From positions 310,290-374,289 of the forward strand of contig JAWBNK010000001.1 of NCBI GenBank assembly GCA_038827615.1: DNA of 64,000 nucleotides. Reading direction: 5' to 3'. Below are positions 36,626-46,700 of this stretch, piece by piece. Numbering within the stretch: position 1 is the first letter of the stretch; every line of letters begins with the position of its first letter. Made by a program: the position numbers and the translations under genes. This stretch comes from Thermosphaera sp. Lineage in GTDB: Archaea; Thermoproteota; Thermoprotei_A; Sulfolobales; Desulfurococcaceae. The notes under the pieces were generated by a model that was not told the origin of the DNA, made no database searches, and worked only from the letters and a program-made list of their open reading frames with translations.

Positions 36626-38860
36626 ATGCCGACTCAGGGGAGGAGTGATAAGGAGATTCGGTTAAGAGTTGGTGAAGCGAGACAAAGGGATGTCGGGAGG
36701 AAGATCGCTAGAGTAGATACCTCAGTGATGAAGGCTTTGGGGCTTAGCGTAGGGGATTTCATAGAGGTGATAGGTCCTAAGGGTAGTGAGGTGTTGAAGG
36801 TTTGGAGAGCTTACCCTGAAGATGAGGGAGCCGAGTTAATTAGGATTGATGGATATGCAAGGAAAACCATAGGTGTTTCTCCAGGGGATTACGTAAAGGT
36901 TAAACCTGTAAAAGTCGAACCAGCCTCTAAGATTGTTCTTGCGCCTGTTGGTAGACTTCCAATAATGGGTGATTTATCGGAGTATATCAAGGACAGCAAG
37001 ATTGGAGAACCAGTTAGAAGAGGGGAAATTGTCGAAATACCTATCTTTGGAATGACTGTAAGGTTCGTTGTAGTAAGTACTCAACCGGCTCCTATAGTCT
37101 ATGTAACGGAGAAGACGTATGTTGAAGTGAAAGAGGAGCCGGTTAGACCTGAGGCGATAGCCGAGGGAGTGCCCAAGATTACTTGGGAAGATATTGGTGA
37201 CTTAGAAGAGGCTAAGCAGAAGATTAGGGAAATAGTTGAACTCCCCCTTAAGAATCCCGAATTGTTTGAGCACCTGGGTATAGAGCCTCCGAAAGGAATA
37301 CTGCTCTATGGTCCACCTGGGACTGGTAAGACACTCCTCGCCAAGGCTCTTGCGAACGAGATAGGGGCTTACTTTGTAACTATTAATGGACCGGAGATAA
37401 TGAGCAAGTTTTATGGAGAGTCCGAGGAGAGGTTGAGAAAGATCTTCGAGGAGGCTCAAGCTAATGCTCCATCAGTGATATTCATTGACGAGATCGATAG
37501 CATTGCGCCAAAGAGGGAAGAAGTAACTGGCGAGGTAGAGAAAAGAGTTGTCGCTCAGCTTTTGACCCTGATGGATGGTTTGAAGGAAAGGGGTAGGGTC
37601 ATCGTCATAGGTGCTACTAATAGACCAGAAGCCTTGGATCCGGCTTTACGGAGGCCTGGGAGGTTTGACAGGGAGATAGAAATCCCACCCCCGGATAAGA
37701 AGGCCCGGAGAGAGATCCTTGCGGTTCATACTAGGAACATGCCTTTAAGCGAAGATGTGGATTTGGACAAGATCGCTGAGATAACGCACGGGTACACTGG
37801 CGCGGATATAGCTGCGCTTGCCAAGGAAGCTGCAATCAGCGCGTTGAGAAGATTCATGCAGACGGAGGGGGTAGAGATCGGTCAACCGATTCCCGCGGAT
37901 AAACTCTCTAAACTTAAAGTCACAATGAACGACTTCATAACCGCCATGAGAAATGTGCAACCATCTTTGATTAGAGAAGTATTCGTGGAAGTACCTGAGG
38001 TTAGATGGAGCGATATAGGAGGATTGGAGCAGGCAAAGCAAGAGTTGAGGGAAGCCGTAGAATGGCCTATGAAGTACCCTGCAGTATTTGAGAAAATGGG
38101 GATTGAACCTCCGAGAGGCGTATTACTGTTTGGTCCGCCAGGTACTGGTAAAACACTATTAGCTAAGGCCGTCGCCACGGAGAGCGGGGCAAACTTCATC
38201 ACTATAAGGGGGCCAGAGGTTTTAAGCAAGTGGGTTGGAGAATCTGAAAAAGCCATCAGACAGGTGTTCAGGAGAGCTAAAATGGTCTCTCCTTCCGTTA
38301 TATTCTTTGATGAAATAGATTCCATAGCGGGCCTGAGAGGTACGGATCCGAGCGGCGTTACGGATAGAATCGTCAATCAGCTTCTAACGGAGATGGACGG
38401 CATACAGCCACTTAGGAAAGTAGTAGTGATCGCTGCCACAAACCGGCCCGATCTTCTAGACCCCGCACTGCTTCGACCAGGGAGGTTCGATAGGCTTGTT
38501 TACGTCCCTCCACCAGACCTAAGCGCCCGGGTTGAGATATTCAGAGTTCACACCAGAAAGACCCCGCTGGCCGATGATGTTAACCTAGAAGAATTAGCGA
38601 GAAAAACCGAGGGCTATACTGGCGCGGACATTGCTGCCGTTTGTAGAGAAGCAGCCATGATGGCTATAAGAGAATCGCTAGCCAGCAGCGACAAGCCATC
38701 GGTGAAGAAAGTTGAAATGAGGCATTTCATAGAAGCTTTGAAGAAGGTGCCGCCATCTCTATCTAGAGAAGACATCGAGATGTATGAGAAATTGGCTAGG
38801 GAATTGAAGAGAGTTAGCGGTAGTGGACCCGTGAGAAGAGTTTCCCTTCCATACGGCTAG
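36626..38860 (+). CDS. Cdc48/VAT-type AAA ATPase
   Basis: A 744-residue hexameric unfoldase with a Cdc48 N-domain (about 1-180, beginning [19 protein letters not shown]) and two AAA modules. D1 has [17 protein letters not shown] and [14 protein letters not shown]2 has [17 protein letters not shown] and [13 protein letters not shown]. Arg fingers follow in [20 protein letters not shown] and [20 protein letters not shown]. It feeds proteins to the proteasome or remodels complexes. A TTG four codons upstream is in frame, but the ATG at 36626 fits homologues better. Confidence 0.95.
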   Translation: MPTQGRSDKEIRLRVGEARQRDVGRKIARVDTSVMKALGLSVGDFIEVIGPKGSEVLKVWRAYPEDEGAELIRIDGYARKTIGVSPGDYVKVKPVKVEPASKIVLAPVGRLPIMGDLSEYIKDSKIGEPVRRGEIVEIPIFGMTVRFVVVSTQPAPIVYVTEKTYVEVKEEPVRPEAIAEGVPKITWEDIGDLEEAKQKIREIVELPLKNPELFEHLGIEPPKGILLYGPPGTGKTLLAKALANEIGAYFVTINGPEIMSKFYGESEERLRKIFEEAQANAPSVIFIDEIDSIAPKREEVTGEVEKRVVAQLLTLMDGLKERGRVIVIGATNRPEALDPALRRPGRFDREIEIPPPDKKARREILAVHTRNMPLSEDVDLDKIAEITHGYTGADIAALAKEAAISALRRFMQTEGVEIGQPIPADKLSKLKVTMNDFITAMRNVQPSLIREVFVEVPEVRWSDIGGLEQAKQELREAVEWPMKYPAVFEKMGIEPPRGVLLFGPPGTGKTLLAKAVATESGANFITIRGPEVLSKWVGESEKAIRQVFRRAKMVSPSVIFFDEIDSIAGLRGTDPSGVTDRIVNQLLTEMDGIQPLRKVVVIAATNRPDLLDPALLRPGRFDRLVYVPPPDLSARVEIFRVHTRKTPLADDVNLEELARKTEGYTGADIAAVCREAAMMAIRESLASSDKPSVKKVEMRHFIEALKKVPPSLSREDIEMYEKLARELKRVSGSGPVRRVSLPYG

Positions 38861-38883
38861 AGTCCTTCTAAAGGTGTCGTTTA

Positions 38884-41292
38884 TTGCCTGAGAAAATACC
38901 TGCATCTTTTTTAAAAGTGCTTACCAGTCATGGAAGGATAGTAAAGATCCTCGTCGAAAACCGTGTGAGAGTGCTATACGTTCTCAGTGGGAAAAATCCT
39001 GAAAAAATGGCCGTCATAACTGCGAGGCTTATACAATATCATTCTAAGCAGTGGAAAAAACTAGCTGATAAAGAGTTAACTGGGTTATACATTTATCACG
39101 ACGAGTTTCCAGATGCGGAGACGATGAGAAAAATCTTTGCGGAGTTAATGGAGGATTTCAAACCGGTAAAATTTCAATTCAGTGTTTACGAGAAAAGCGA
39201 GAAGTTCTTGGGAATGACTTTCAGTTTCCTAGTGATGGATTTAACTAAGGATCTGAAGCCCAACGATCTTGGAAGGTTAGTGGGCATCGTTGAAGGAGGC
39301 GGGCTGATAGTACTTCTAGCGCCTCCATGGCAGGGCTGGGAAGAGATGAAGACTATTTTTAAAGTAGGATTAACAACTCCTCAGTATCCGGAGCCTAGGC
39401 ATGTATTTATTTCTTGGTTTAAAAAGCAGTTACTCAAGCACGGTGGGGTATGTATCTACGATGTTGATAACAACAAGCTAATTAAAAAACTAGACGTTAA
39501 AATAGATTCGCCGGCGGAGAGAGGGAAAATTCAGATACCCTCCGAGACCTTGTTTCCGAGAATTATCTACGAACACGCTCTAACTCAGGATCAAGTGAAT
39601 GTGATAAAACTGATGGAAGCATTATATGAGAAGCCGAAGAAGAATGAGAAAACAGTCATTATTTTAACAGCTGATAGGGGAAGGGGAAAGAGCTGTTCTA
39701 TTGGAATAGGAATAGTCGGCCTTATTCATTTATTACGGAAGGTTAAACCAAAGCCGAGGGTATTGATCACTGCTCCTGAAGCGAGCAACGTTCAATCGCT
39801 AATAATGCTCGCAAAGAAGGTTCTTGACTCCATGGGTTACAAGTATGATGAGATTAAGCGGGATGGCAACATAATCGAGTTGAGAAGCGATAAATTCAGC
39901 ATTGAGTATTGGGAGCCTGTAAATATCCCCAAAATACGTGGAGACATTGTCATAGTCGATGAGGCTGCAGGAATTCACGTTCCAATGTTGCACAAAATAT
40001 GGGAGGCGCATGACAGGCTGGTCTTCTCCTCGACTATTCATGGCTACGAGGGAGCCGGCAGAGGATTCACTATTAGGTTCTTGAAGAAGATAAGAAGCGA
40101 TCCTAACACAAAGCTTATCGAGTACGAAATGGTCGAGCCGATTCGGTATGGGAACAACGACCCAGTTGAAAGATGGCAGTACGATACTTTGTTACTTGAT
40201 GCCGAGCCCGCGGAGCTCACTGCCGAGGATCTTAGTGCAATAGAACGCGGCAACTTGGTTTACGTCAAATATGATGCAAAGGAGTTGTTTGAGAATGAAA
40301 AAGAGCTTCGAGAGCTTTTCGGCATATACGTTCTAGCCCACTATCGTAACGAGCCAGATGATTTGGGAATGATCGCTGACGCCCCCCACCACTTGATTAG
40401 AGCAATTAAAACTAAAACAGGTAAGATAGTGTGCGCCATTCAACTGGCTGAGGAGGGACCCGTGGATGATGCCACTGCCTCGGAATTGTTGAAGGGTTCG
40501 AAAATACCTGGAAACATAATTCCTGATAGATTTCTTAAACACTTGAGAATGATAGATTTCGCGAGAACAAGAGGGTGGAGAATAGTCAGAATTGCAACAC
40601 ACCCCAGTGTTCAGGGAAAAGGTATTGGTTCTTGGGGGCTTAGAGAACTGGTAGCAGAGGCGGAACGGATCGGGTTAGACTGGGTTGGCTCAGGGTTTGG
40701 TGTGAGCGAGGAGCTTCTCAGGTTCTGGATTAAAAACGGGTTCATCCCTCTACACATAAGCCCCGATAGAAACCCTGTGAGCGGAGAATACACGGTTTTG
40801 GTATTGAAACCGTTATCGAAAAATGTGGAGAGACTGGTCCTTCATGCAAGGGAAGAGTTCAAATGGAAGTTGGTTAACAGCTTGCCCGTTAACTATAGGG
40901 AGATGGAGCCCGAGATCGCTTATTTGTTCCTAAATAGTGAGCCATTTTACAATATTGATCTTAAGACGCTTTTCACACCGATACAGTTGGATAGACTGTG
41001 GACATATTGCCTCGGCCCAATGACTTTCGAAGCCGCTGCGGACTTAATGTTCCTCTTAGGCAGAAATCATTGGTTCATCCCGCCGGAAAAAAGGCCTAAA
41101 CTGAATAGACTAATGGAGCTTCTCTTGATCGTTAAAACTCTCCAGGGAGCTTCGTGGGATGAAGCATCAGTCTTGTTAAAGACCAGTCCTAAACATCTTC
41201 AAAAAGAGGCTCATGAGATAGCTTGCATCTACTTCACCTATATCACGAACGTTAGAAAAGAAGATTATCGCCCAGGAGTTAGAATAGACTGA
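38884..41292 (+). CDS. tmcA: tRNA/RNA cytidine acetyltransferase TmcA (NAT10/Kre33 family)
   Basis: An 802-residue enzyme making N4-acetylcytidine with acetyl-CoA and ATP. It contains an N-terminal DUF1726-like domain, a helicase-like ATPase (Walker A TADRGRGKSCSIG, motif II VIVDEAAGIHVP), a GNAT domain (RIATHPSVQGKGIGSWGL) and a tRNA-binding C-terminal helical domain. In hyperthermophilic archaea such enzymes acetylate tRNA and rRNA cytidines for heat stability. It begins at TTG, 23 bases after cdc48, so both may be in one transcript. Confidence 0.94.
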   Translation: MPEKIPASFLKVLTSHGRIVKILVENRVRVLYVLSGKNPEKMAVITARLIQYHSKQWKKLADKELTGLYIYHDEFPDAETMRKIFAELMEDFKPVKFQFSVYEKSEKFLGMTFSFLVMDLTKDLKPNDLGRLVGIVEGGGLIVLLAPPWQGWEEMKTIFKVGLTTPQYPEPRHVFISWFKKQLLKHGGVCIYDVDNNKLIKKLDVKIDSPAERGKIQIPSETLFPRIIYEHALTQDQVNVIKLMEALYEKPKKNEKTVIILTADRGRGKSCSIGIGIVGLIHLLRKVKPKPRVLITAPEASNVQSLIMLAKKVLDSMGYKYDEIKRDGNIIELRSDKFSIEYWEPVNIPKIRGDIVIVDEAAGIHVPMLHKIWEAHDRLVFSSTIHGYEGAGRGFTIRFLKKIRSDPNTKLIEYEMVEPIRYGNNDPVERWQYDTLLLDAEPAELTAEDLSAIERGNLVYVKYDAKELFENEKELRELFGIYVLAHYRNEPDDLGMIADAPHHLIRAIKTKTGKIVCAIQLAEEGPVDDATASELLKGSKIPGNIIPDRFLKHLRMIDFARTRGWRIVRIATHPSVQGKGIGSWGLRELVAEAERIGLDWVGSGFGVSEELLRFWIKNGFIPLHISPDRNPVSGEYTVLVLKPLSKNVERLVLHAREEFKWKLVNSLPVNYREMEPEIAYLFLNSEPFYNIDLKTLFTPIQLDRLWTYCLGPMTFEAAADLMFLLGRNHWFIPPEKRPKLNRLMELLLIVKTLQGASWDEASVLLKTSPKHLQKEAHEIACIYFTYITNVRKEDYRPGVRID

Positions 41293-41461
41293 AGTTTAAT
41301 GATGAAGTAGTTTTAAAACCGCATGGTTGATCTGGTTCTAAAATCGCCCTCGAGGAACTAGAGGATGGTCACGACGCGTTCCCTGAAGGGTTTTTACCTT
41401 CCCTCCATTGAACATCCTTCAAGACCTTACTCACAGAAGCGGTTTCCACTGTATGAGCAAC

Positions 41462-42232
41462 TCAGTAGTGGAGTTCCCCATCGTAATAGTATGGTGAGGG
41501 ACTCAATTTTCTTAAACTTTCCCCAGAGACTTCGACAGGACTTAATACAACAATGCCTTCCCCATCTCGTATATCTATTTCAAAAACTCTCCTATCATGG
41601 TTCGTCTGCCTCATTTTCTCTACTAGGATGAGCCTCCTCAGAATTCCGTTAATGATGGCCTTTCTAAACCGAAGTATCCCATCCGCAACATGCTCGATGC
41701 CAAATCCGAAGCCTAAGGCCGATGATACAGCGTATTGTGCAGTAGCCACTATTGTCAGGTCCCATTTAGCTAGCGCTCGTTTCAACATGTAACTATATTT
41801 TCGAGCCATCACAGGCTTATCCAGCCAGAAAGCACTCATCGAATCTATTACGAGCCTCGCATGACCTGGCCCGAGGTATTTCTTAGCTTCTATTATCTTG
41901 GAGACCAGTTCCTCTATATCCAGGTCCTTTATGCTCCACACATCTCCATACTCCCACATTAGGGCATCTATGACGACTAATTCTCCCCTCATCAGAGGCT
42001 CCTTGAAATCGAAACCAAGTCTCTCTGCCTGCAGTATAATACTGTCCCTAGATTCTTCCGTGGTTACATAGATGCATTTCTCGCCGAGCTCCAAACCTTT
42101 AGCTACAAATTGTATTGAGAAGATGGTTTTTCCAGTACCAGGCTCCCCCACGGCAGCAATGGTAAAACCCTTTGGAATGCCCCCTTCCAACAGCTCGTCG
42201 AGCCCTTTGACACCAGTCGATAGTCTCTCCGT
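41462..42232 (-). CDS. KaiC-like ATPase with an anomalous start
   Basis: A KaiC/RecA-superfamily ATPase with Walker A AAVGEPGTGKTIFSIQ, VTTEESRD and Walker B ARLVIDSMSAFWLDKP. The conserved opening TERLSTGVKGLDELLEGG is encoded upstream of the first usual start codon (TTG at 42190), but no ATG, GTG or TTG precedes it before the in-frame TGA at 42239-42241. Either ACG at 42230-42232 serves as start after GGGGTGA, or a GTG at 42240-42242 is used with one extra base before ERLST. I give the ACG-based limits. It is divergent from sua5. Confidence 0.82.
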   Translation of the reverse strand, partial: TERLSTGVKGLDELLEGGIPKGFTIAAVGEPGTGKTIFSIQFVAKGLELGEKCIYVTTEESRDSIILQAERLGFDFKEPLMRGELVVIDALMWEYGDVWSIKDLDIEELVSKIIEAKKYLGPGHARLVIDSMSAFWLDKPVMARKYSYMLKRALAKWDLTIVATAQYAVSSALGFGFGIEHVADGILRFRKAIINGILRRLILVEKMRQTNHDRRVFEIDIRDGEGIVVLSPVEVSGESLRKLSPSPYYYDGELHY

Positions 42233-42295
42233 TCTTGCTCACCCCAGTTAAATAGTTTCCTTAACACATTATTATTGTTAAACGGGGGCTCTGCA

Positions 42296-43366
42296 TTGAC
42301 GATAGTGTTTAAGCTGAGAATAGGATCTCCGGATTCATTCGCAATAGAGTATGCAGCAAACGTATTGAAAAAGGAAGGTCTCGTGGCCTTCCCCACGGAA
42401 ACCGTGTATGGGTTGGGAGGAATAGTGTGGAGTGAGCGCGCAGTAAGAAGGATTTTCGAAGTGAAAGGTCGTCCAAGCGACAATCCACTCATAGTTCACA
42501 TATCTTCAATGGAGATGCTTGAAAGAGTTGCTTCAAGAATTCCCGAAGAAGCATATATGCTGATAAAGAAGACATGGCCCGGACCTTTGACACTAATCCT
42601 GCATAAGAGCTCTGAGATTCCGAGGATCGTAACGGGAGGGCTTGAGACTGTTGCTGTTAGAATGCCTTCTCATCCGGTTGCACTAGAACTAATCAATCAA
42701 ACCAACGAACCGGTAGCGGCCCCAAGCGCTAATTTATCTGGGAGACCCAGCCCCACGAGCGGTAGACACGTGGTCAATGATTTACTCGGGAGGATTGAAG
42801 TGATCCTTGATGCTGGTGAAACCCTATACGGGATTGAATCAACCGTTGTCAACATCGTCACAGACCCCCCGGTGCTTCTACGTCCCGGGGCGGTTCCCGT
42901 AGAAGAAATCGAGAAAATCCTGGGGAGGAGGATAGTTGTACCTGGTTTCGCTAGAGGGATGGAGGCCGTTGAAAAGGCTTTGTCTCCAGGCATGAAATAT
43001 AGGCATTACGCTCCGGCGGCTAAAGTAGTCTTAATAGAGGCATCAAGCTATGAGAGAACGTGCCTCTCCAAATTAGCGGATATTGTGAGAGTTTTTATCG
43101 CCTCTAAGACCCTGGAGAAGCCATGTGTAGCTATACCGGTCGACTCCCTTGAAAACTATGAAAGGATCAGTGTTAAAATATTCACTATGGGGGATAGGAA
43201 CAATATCTATGAAGTAGCTAAGAGCCTCTTCTCAGTACTGCGCGCAGCAGACGAGGAAAAGTGCGACCTACTCATCGTCGAAGGTATACCGGAAGAAGGG
43301 TTAGGATTGGCAGTTATGAATAGGTTGAGGAAAGCGGCCTCCGAGAGATTCATCGTAGAGTGTTGA
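42296..43366 (+). CDS. sua5: Threonylcarbamoyl-AMP synthase (Sua5, two-domain)
   Basis: A 356-residue enzyme for the first step of t6A37 modification of tRNAs reading ANN codons, converting threonine, bicarbonate and ATP to threonylcarbamoyl-AMP. The YrdC domain has GLVAFPTETVYGLGG, KGRPSDNPLIVH, KKTWPGPLTLIL and PSANLSGRPSPTS. The linker SPGMKYRHYAP and the C-terminal Sua5 domain are complete. The chosen TTG at 42296 follows GGGGGCT. A TTG at 42275 is in frame but lies before that ribosome binding site. Confidence 0.95.
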   Translation: MTIVFKLRIGSPDSFAIEYAANVLKKEGLVAFPTETVYGLGGIVWSERAVRRIFEVKGRPSDNPLIVHISSMEMLERVASRIPEEAYMLIKKTWPGPLTLILHKSSEIPRIVTGGLETVAVRMPSHPVALELINQTNEPVAAPSANLSGRPSPTSGRHVVNDLLGRIEVILDAGETLYGIESTVVNIVTDPPVLLRPGAVPVEEIEKILGRRIVVPGFARGMEAVEKALSPGMKYRHYAPAAKVVLIEASSYERTCLSKLADIVRVFIASKTLEKPCVAIPVDSLENYERISVKIFTMGDRNNIYEVAKSLFSVLRAADEEKCDLLIVEGIPEEGLGLAVMNRLRKAASERFIVEC

Positions 43367-43472
43367 ACATTAGCACCACTTTAGGTAAAAGAAATTAATG
43401 ATGCAGATCAACCTTCAGGAGTAGTATATAGTGGAATAACCCAGAATCTAAAGATCACTTAGATACTGCAAG

Positions 43473-43547
43473 TGGGCCCGCGGGGATTTGAACCCCGGTC
43501 CTCCGCCGTGTGAGGGCGGCGTCCATACCAGGCTAGACGACGGGCCC
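43473..43547 (-). tRNA. tRNA-Val(CAC)
   Basis: A 75-nt cloverleaf on the minus strand. Acceptor GGGCCCG/CGGGCCC with discriminator A, anticodon stem CCGCC/GGCGG with loop CTCACAC (anticodon CAC), T-arm CGGGGTTCAAATCCCCG. There is no intron or encoded CCA. An A/T element on the minus strand (AAATTTATTAG, about 43575-43585) is a plausible promoter. Confidence 0.96.
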
Positions 43548-43715
43548 CTGAGACAGTTAAGTAATGGTTAAGTCTAATAAATTTTTCAAGCAAGATTTGT
43601 AATCCCGGTCATAGCAGTCAACGCTGCAGCACGTATATTATATTACCTCTTAGCGATCACGGGAACGCTCAAAGGAGGAAGAGTAAGTATGTTGGGGCTT
43701 ATATGCTAGGGGAGG
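43548..43715. other. Intergenic stretch between tRNA-Val and protease terminator
   Basis: No ORF longer than about 20 codons with a start, and no structured RNA signature was seen on either strand. It contains the tRNA promoter on its left side. Confidence 0.5.
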
Positions 43716-43724
43716 AAAAAAAAA
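43716..43724 (-). terminator. Poly-T terminator after the subtilase
   Basis: On the minus strand a T9 tract follows the subtilase stop (43739) by about 15 bases. Archaeal RNA polymerase terminates at such U-runs without a hairpin. Confidence 0.65.
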
Positions 43725-43738
43725 GTTTGTTTTTCCAC

Positions 43739-46700
43739 TTAAATGTCTAGTCTTAAGTATATGGGTATCTCGTACCATTCGAAGTACACGGTTGGCGTCG
43801 TCACATTCAGCCATCCTACCGTGGTCACTGGATACTTCATTAAAGCGGATAACGGGATGATGTAGGATCCTGGTGGAGTTTCACTCGTGTAGGATATCGT
43901 TGTTGTAAATCTGAACCTGTTCGGAGTCACCGATGGATATCCAACGTTAATGTCCAGGGATACAATGGAGGGGTCGCTCACATAGTACATGTTTTCCTCA
44001 GTTATCGGCTTGAATAATACCTCCCCATAGTAGTCGATCAATTCGGGTTGCAAGTCGAGTGGACCTGTGATTATCACTGTGTAGTGTATCTTTCCTGTAG
44101 CGGGATTGTGGATCTTGACTGAGGAGAGTGATACCGGTAAGAGTTGAATCGTGAAAGGCTCGATATATGAGACTCCGCTGAATTGAATGTTTCTCACGAC
44201 AAGCCTGTATGATCCCGGACCGCTCATCGGACTTATAATGAACGATTCTCCTGGGGCAACGCTGTCCCAGAATCTTGATGGGTTGTAGCTACTGCTTCTT
44301 GTCGGGTCTAGTGATAACTCTGCTGCCAATTGCAAGCCGGGAGCAGTGAACTCGTAGACAGCAAATGTTTCATTGTCGACCATGTAGTATGTGTAGGGTC
44401 CATATAAGTGTACGTCGAGATTGCTTGCATATCTCGGGTTGTCATATGTGGGCCAGGAGACTCTAATACCTAGGGCCCACAAGTTCTTGAATGTCGGGGG
44501 CACTATGATCTTAAATACTCTCCAGTCGCCGGATTCATATCTCCATGTGTAGTCGAAAGCCCCTCTTAAATAAGTATTCTTCATTGGAGTAGACTCTTCG
44601 AACGGCGTTATCGAGACTGCTCTAGTGCTTCTAATCTCTATTGGTACAAAGAATGATATCGGGACGAGATATCTCAGTCCCCTGGTTTTTTCCTCGACAA
44701 CAATGTACCCGCTATAGAATCCTGGCGTTGATGGAGCTTTTACCTGGACCGTGATCGTCCTAGACCCAGTAGTTAAAGTGAACCTGGAGGGGTTGAGGGA
44801 TACGGCATCCCATCTCGTGTAATTATAACCTACTACTCTAGCCTTCACAGGTAGATCTCCTCTAAAGGTAGCTCCCGACACGCCGAGTCTAACGATAAGA
44901 TATCTCGGGTACTCCTGCGGATCAACGTCCCTGTACGCCTTGGCGAGTCTTTCGATCTCGGCTATACTTCCCTCGAGGTCACCGTATTGAATTCTAACCG
45001 CGTTTGCACGCCTAATGTCATACATCATCCTAGCAGTTTCAGACCACGCGAAAACGCCATCCTTACTAAAATCTATCCAGTAGGCGAGCTCAACCACAGT
45101 TGTAGGAATCATTACGTTGAAGGCTCCTCCGCGTCCCCCGCTCTCGAAGAACTGGAATGGGAATACTACTTCAATCTCGAAATAGTCATACGATCTCAAA
45201 GTATCTAAGTCTAGTATCAAGTGACCGTACGAAGTAGCCGCGCTCACATTCAATACCAAGGACTCTCCGGTACAGTTAGATATTACTGTTGGGTTGAGGT
45301 TTGCAAGGCTTATATCACACAACCCAAGACTTGAGACCTGCTTGAGCACTATGGAGTATGCCTCGTATGATCCCGGGCCCTCTACAGTCAAGGGCCTAGA
45401 GGCTCTAGCGCCCGCCCTTATTGAAGGTATGAATATTTTCGGCTCGAACCATGTTTTGACAGGTAGGCTATCATACGCTATCGTGGGGTATGATGAAGAT
45501 ATCTCGGAGAGCATGTCGTTGAATATGCTTGTTGAATAGACTAATGGAGTATTGCCCTCCAACACGGATTTTACGGCTCTGAAGGCATTGACGAACCCAG
45601 CCCCCTGTGATAGCTCGTCAAACCCCATATCGGTGGCAGTGTTCATTAATACCGTCTTCAACAGGTGAGGAGGCACTCTCTCCCCGTACTTCGCCTTATA
45701 AGCGGACACCACTAGCGCCCCGACTCCAGCGCTCATAGGTGTAGCTTGGCTTGTACCGCTGAACAGGTTGTAGGCTAGTGTACCCGAGAGCATCCTAACA
45801 CCATACACGTTGTTCAACGCATCCCACGTCCTACCAACCGCCCATGCAAAGGCTCCCACAGCCACTATGTCGGGTTTAACGACGCCTAGCTCCGTCGGGC
45901 CTCTATTGCTCCATGTGATTACTTGCCTACTTGACCCAGACCAGTTGTATCCGTATAGCGGTCTATAAGTGAACTCCGTGGCAGCCCCCACGCCTATTGC
46001 CAGCGTTGAAGATGCTGGAGTGGAGACCGTTCCGTAGCCTGGTCCACCGTTTCCTACCGCGGCAAAGTGCATTGTGCCTGAAGTCATTATAGTGTAGTCG
46101 AAGATGATGCTGGACGGGTCCATGCCGGTGTTCCATCCCCAGAGGGCCCATCCGCTAGAGCCGTATGAGTTGCTGGTTATGTCGACCTGGTGTTCCCCAA
46201 TGTATTCCCATTTCCACGTGTAACCTTCGAAGGCTATCCACGGGTTGGCGAGCATAGCGGGCCACAGGTATATTGAGCCGTCACCGTATGGCGTGATGAT
46301 GTCGAATCCGCTGAAGAAGTATATAGCGACAGCAACAGTTCCATAGTAGAGGGCTGGGGCAGCCGCGATCTTTACCCTGGGTGCTTGCCCAGCAATGCTT
46401 CTGACTCCATAGCCGGTCTGGGCGTAGAAGTCCCTTCCAGCCGCGGTGTTGGCACAATATGTGCCGTGGCTGTTGTAATCGTATTGTATCACCACATAGT
46501 CTCCTTCAGGGTCGAGACCCGGCCATACGTATGCGACTGGTTCACCCCTCCACGTCTCAGGGGCTAGATTAGGTATTGAGATGCCAAGAAGCGGGTCAAG
46601 CGGTAGAACGTTCGCCCTTATCGCTCCAATCTTATCAAGAATTATTGCAAATGATGCGTCGTAAACGTACCCAGCGAGTGTTCCGATGGAGAAGTCTGTA

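Noticed and set aside
37882-38376. Minus-strand ORF of 164 codons
   Set aside because: Antisense to the second AAA module of Cdc48 and without any family features.
41296-41400. ATGATGA after tmcA as C box of a guide RNA
   Set aside because: No D' or D box at proper distance. The next CTGA is about 80 bases away.
43367-43472. ATGATG-containing spacer before tRNA-Val as guide RNA
   Set aside because: C-box-like sequence is imperfect and no CTGA follows at guide distance.
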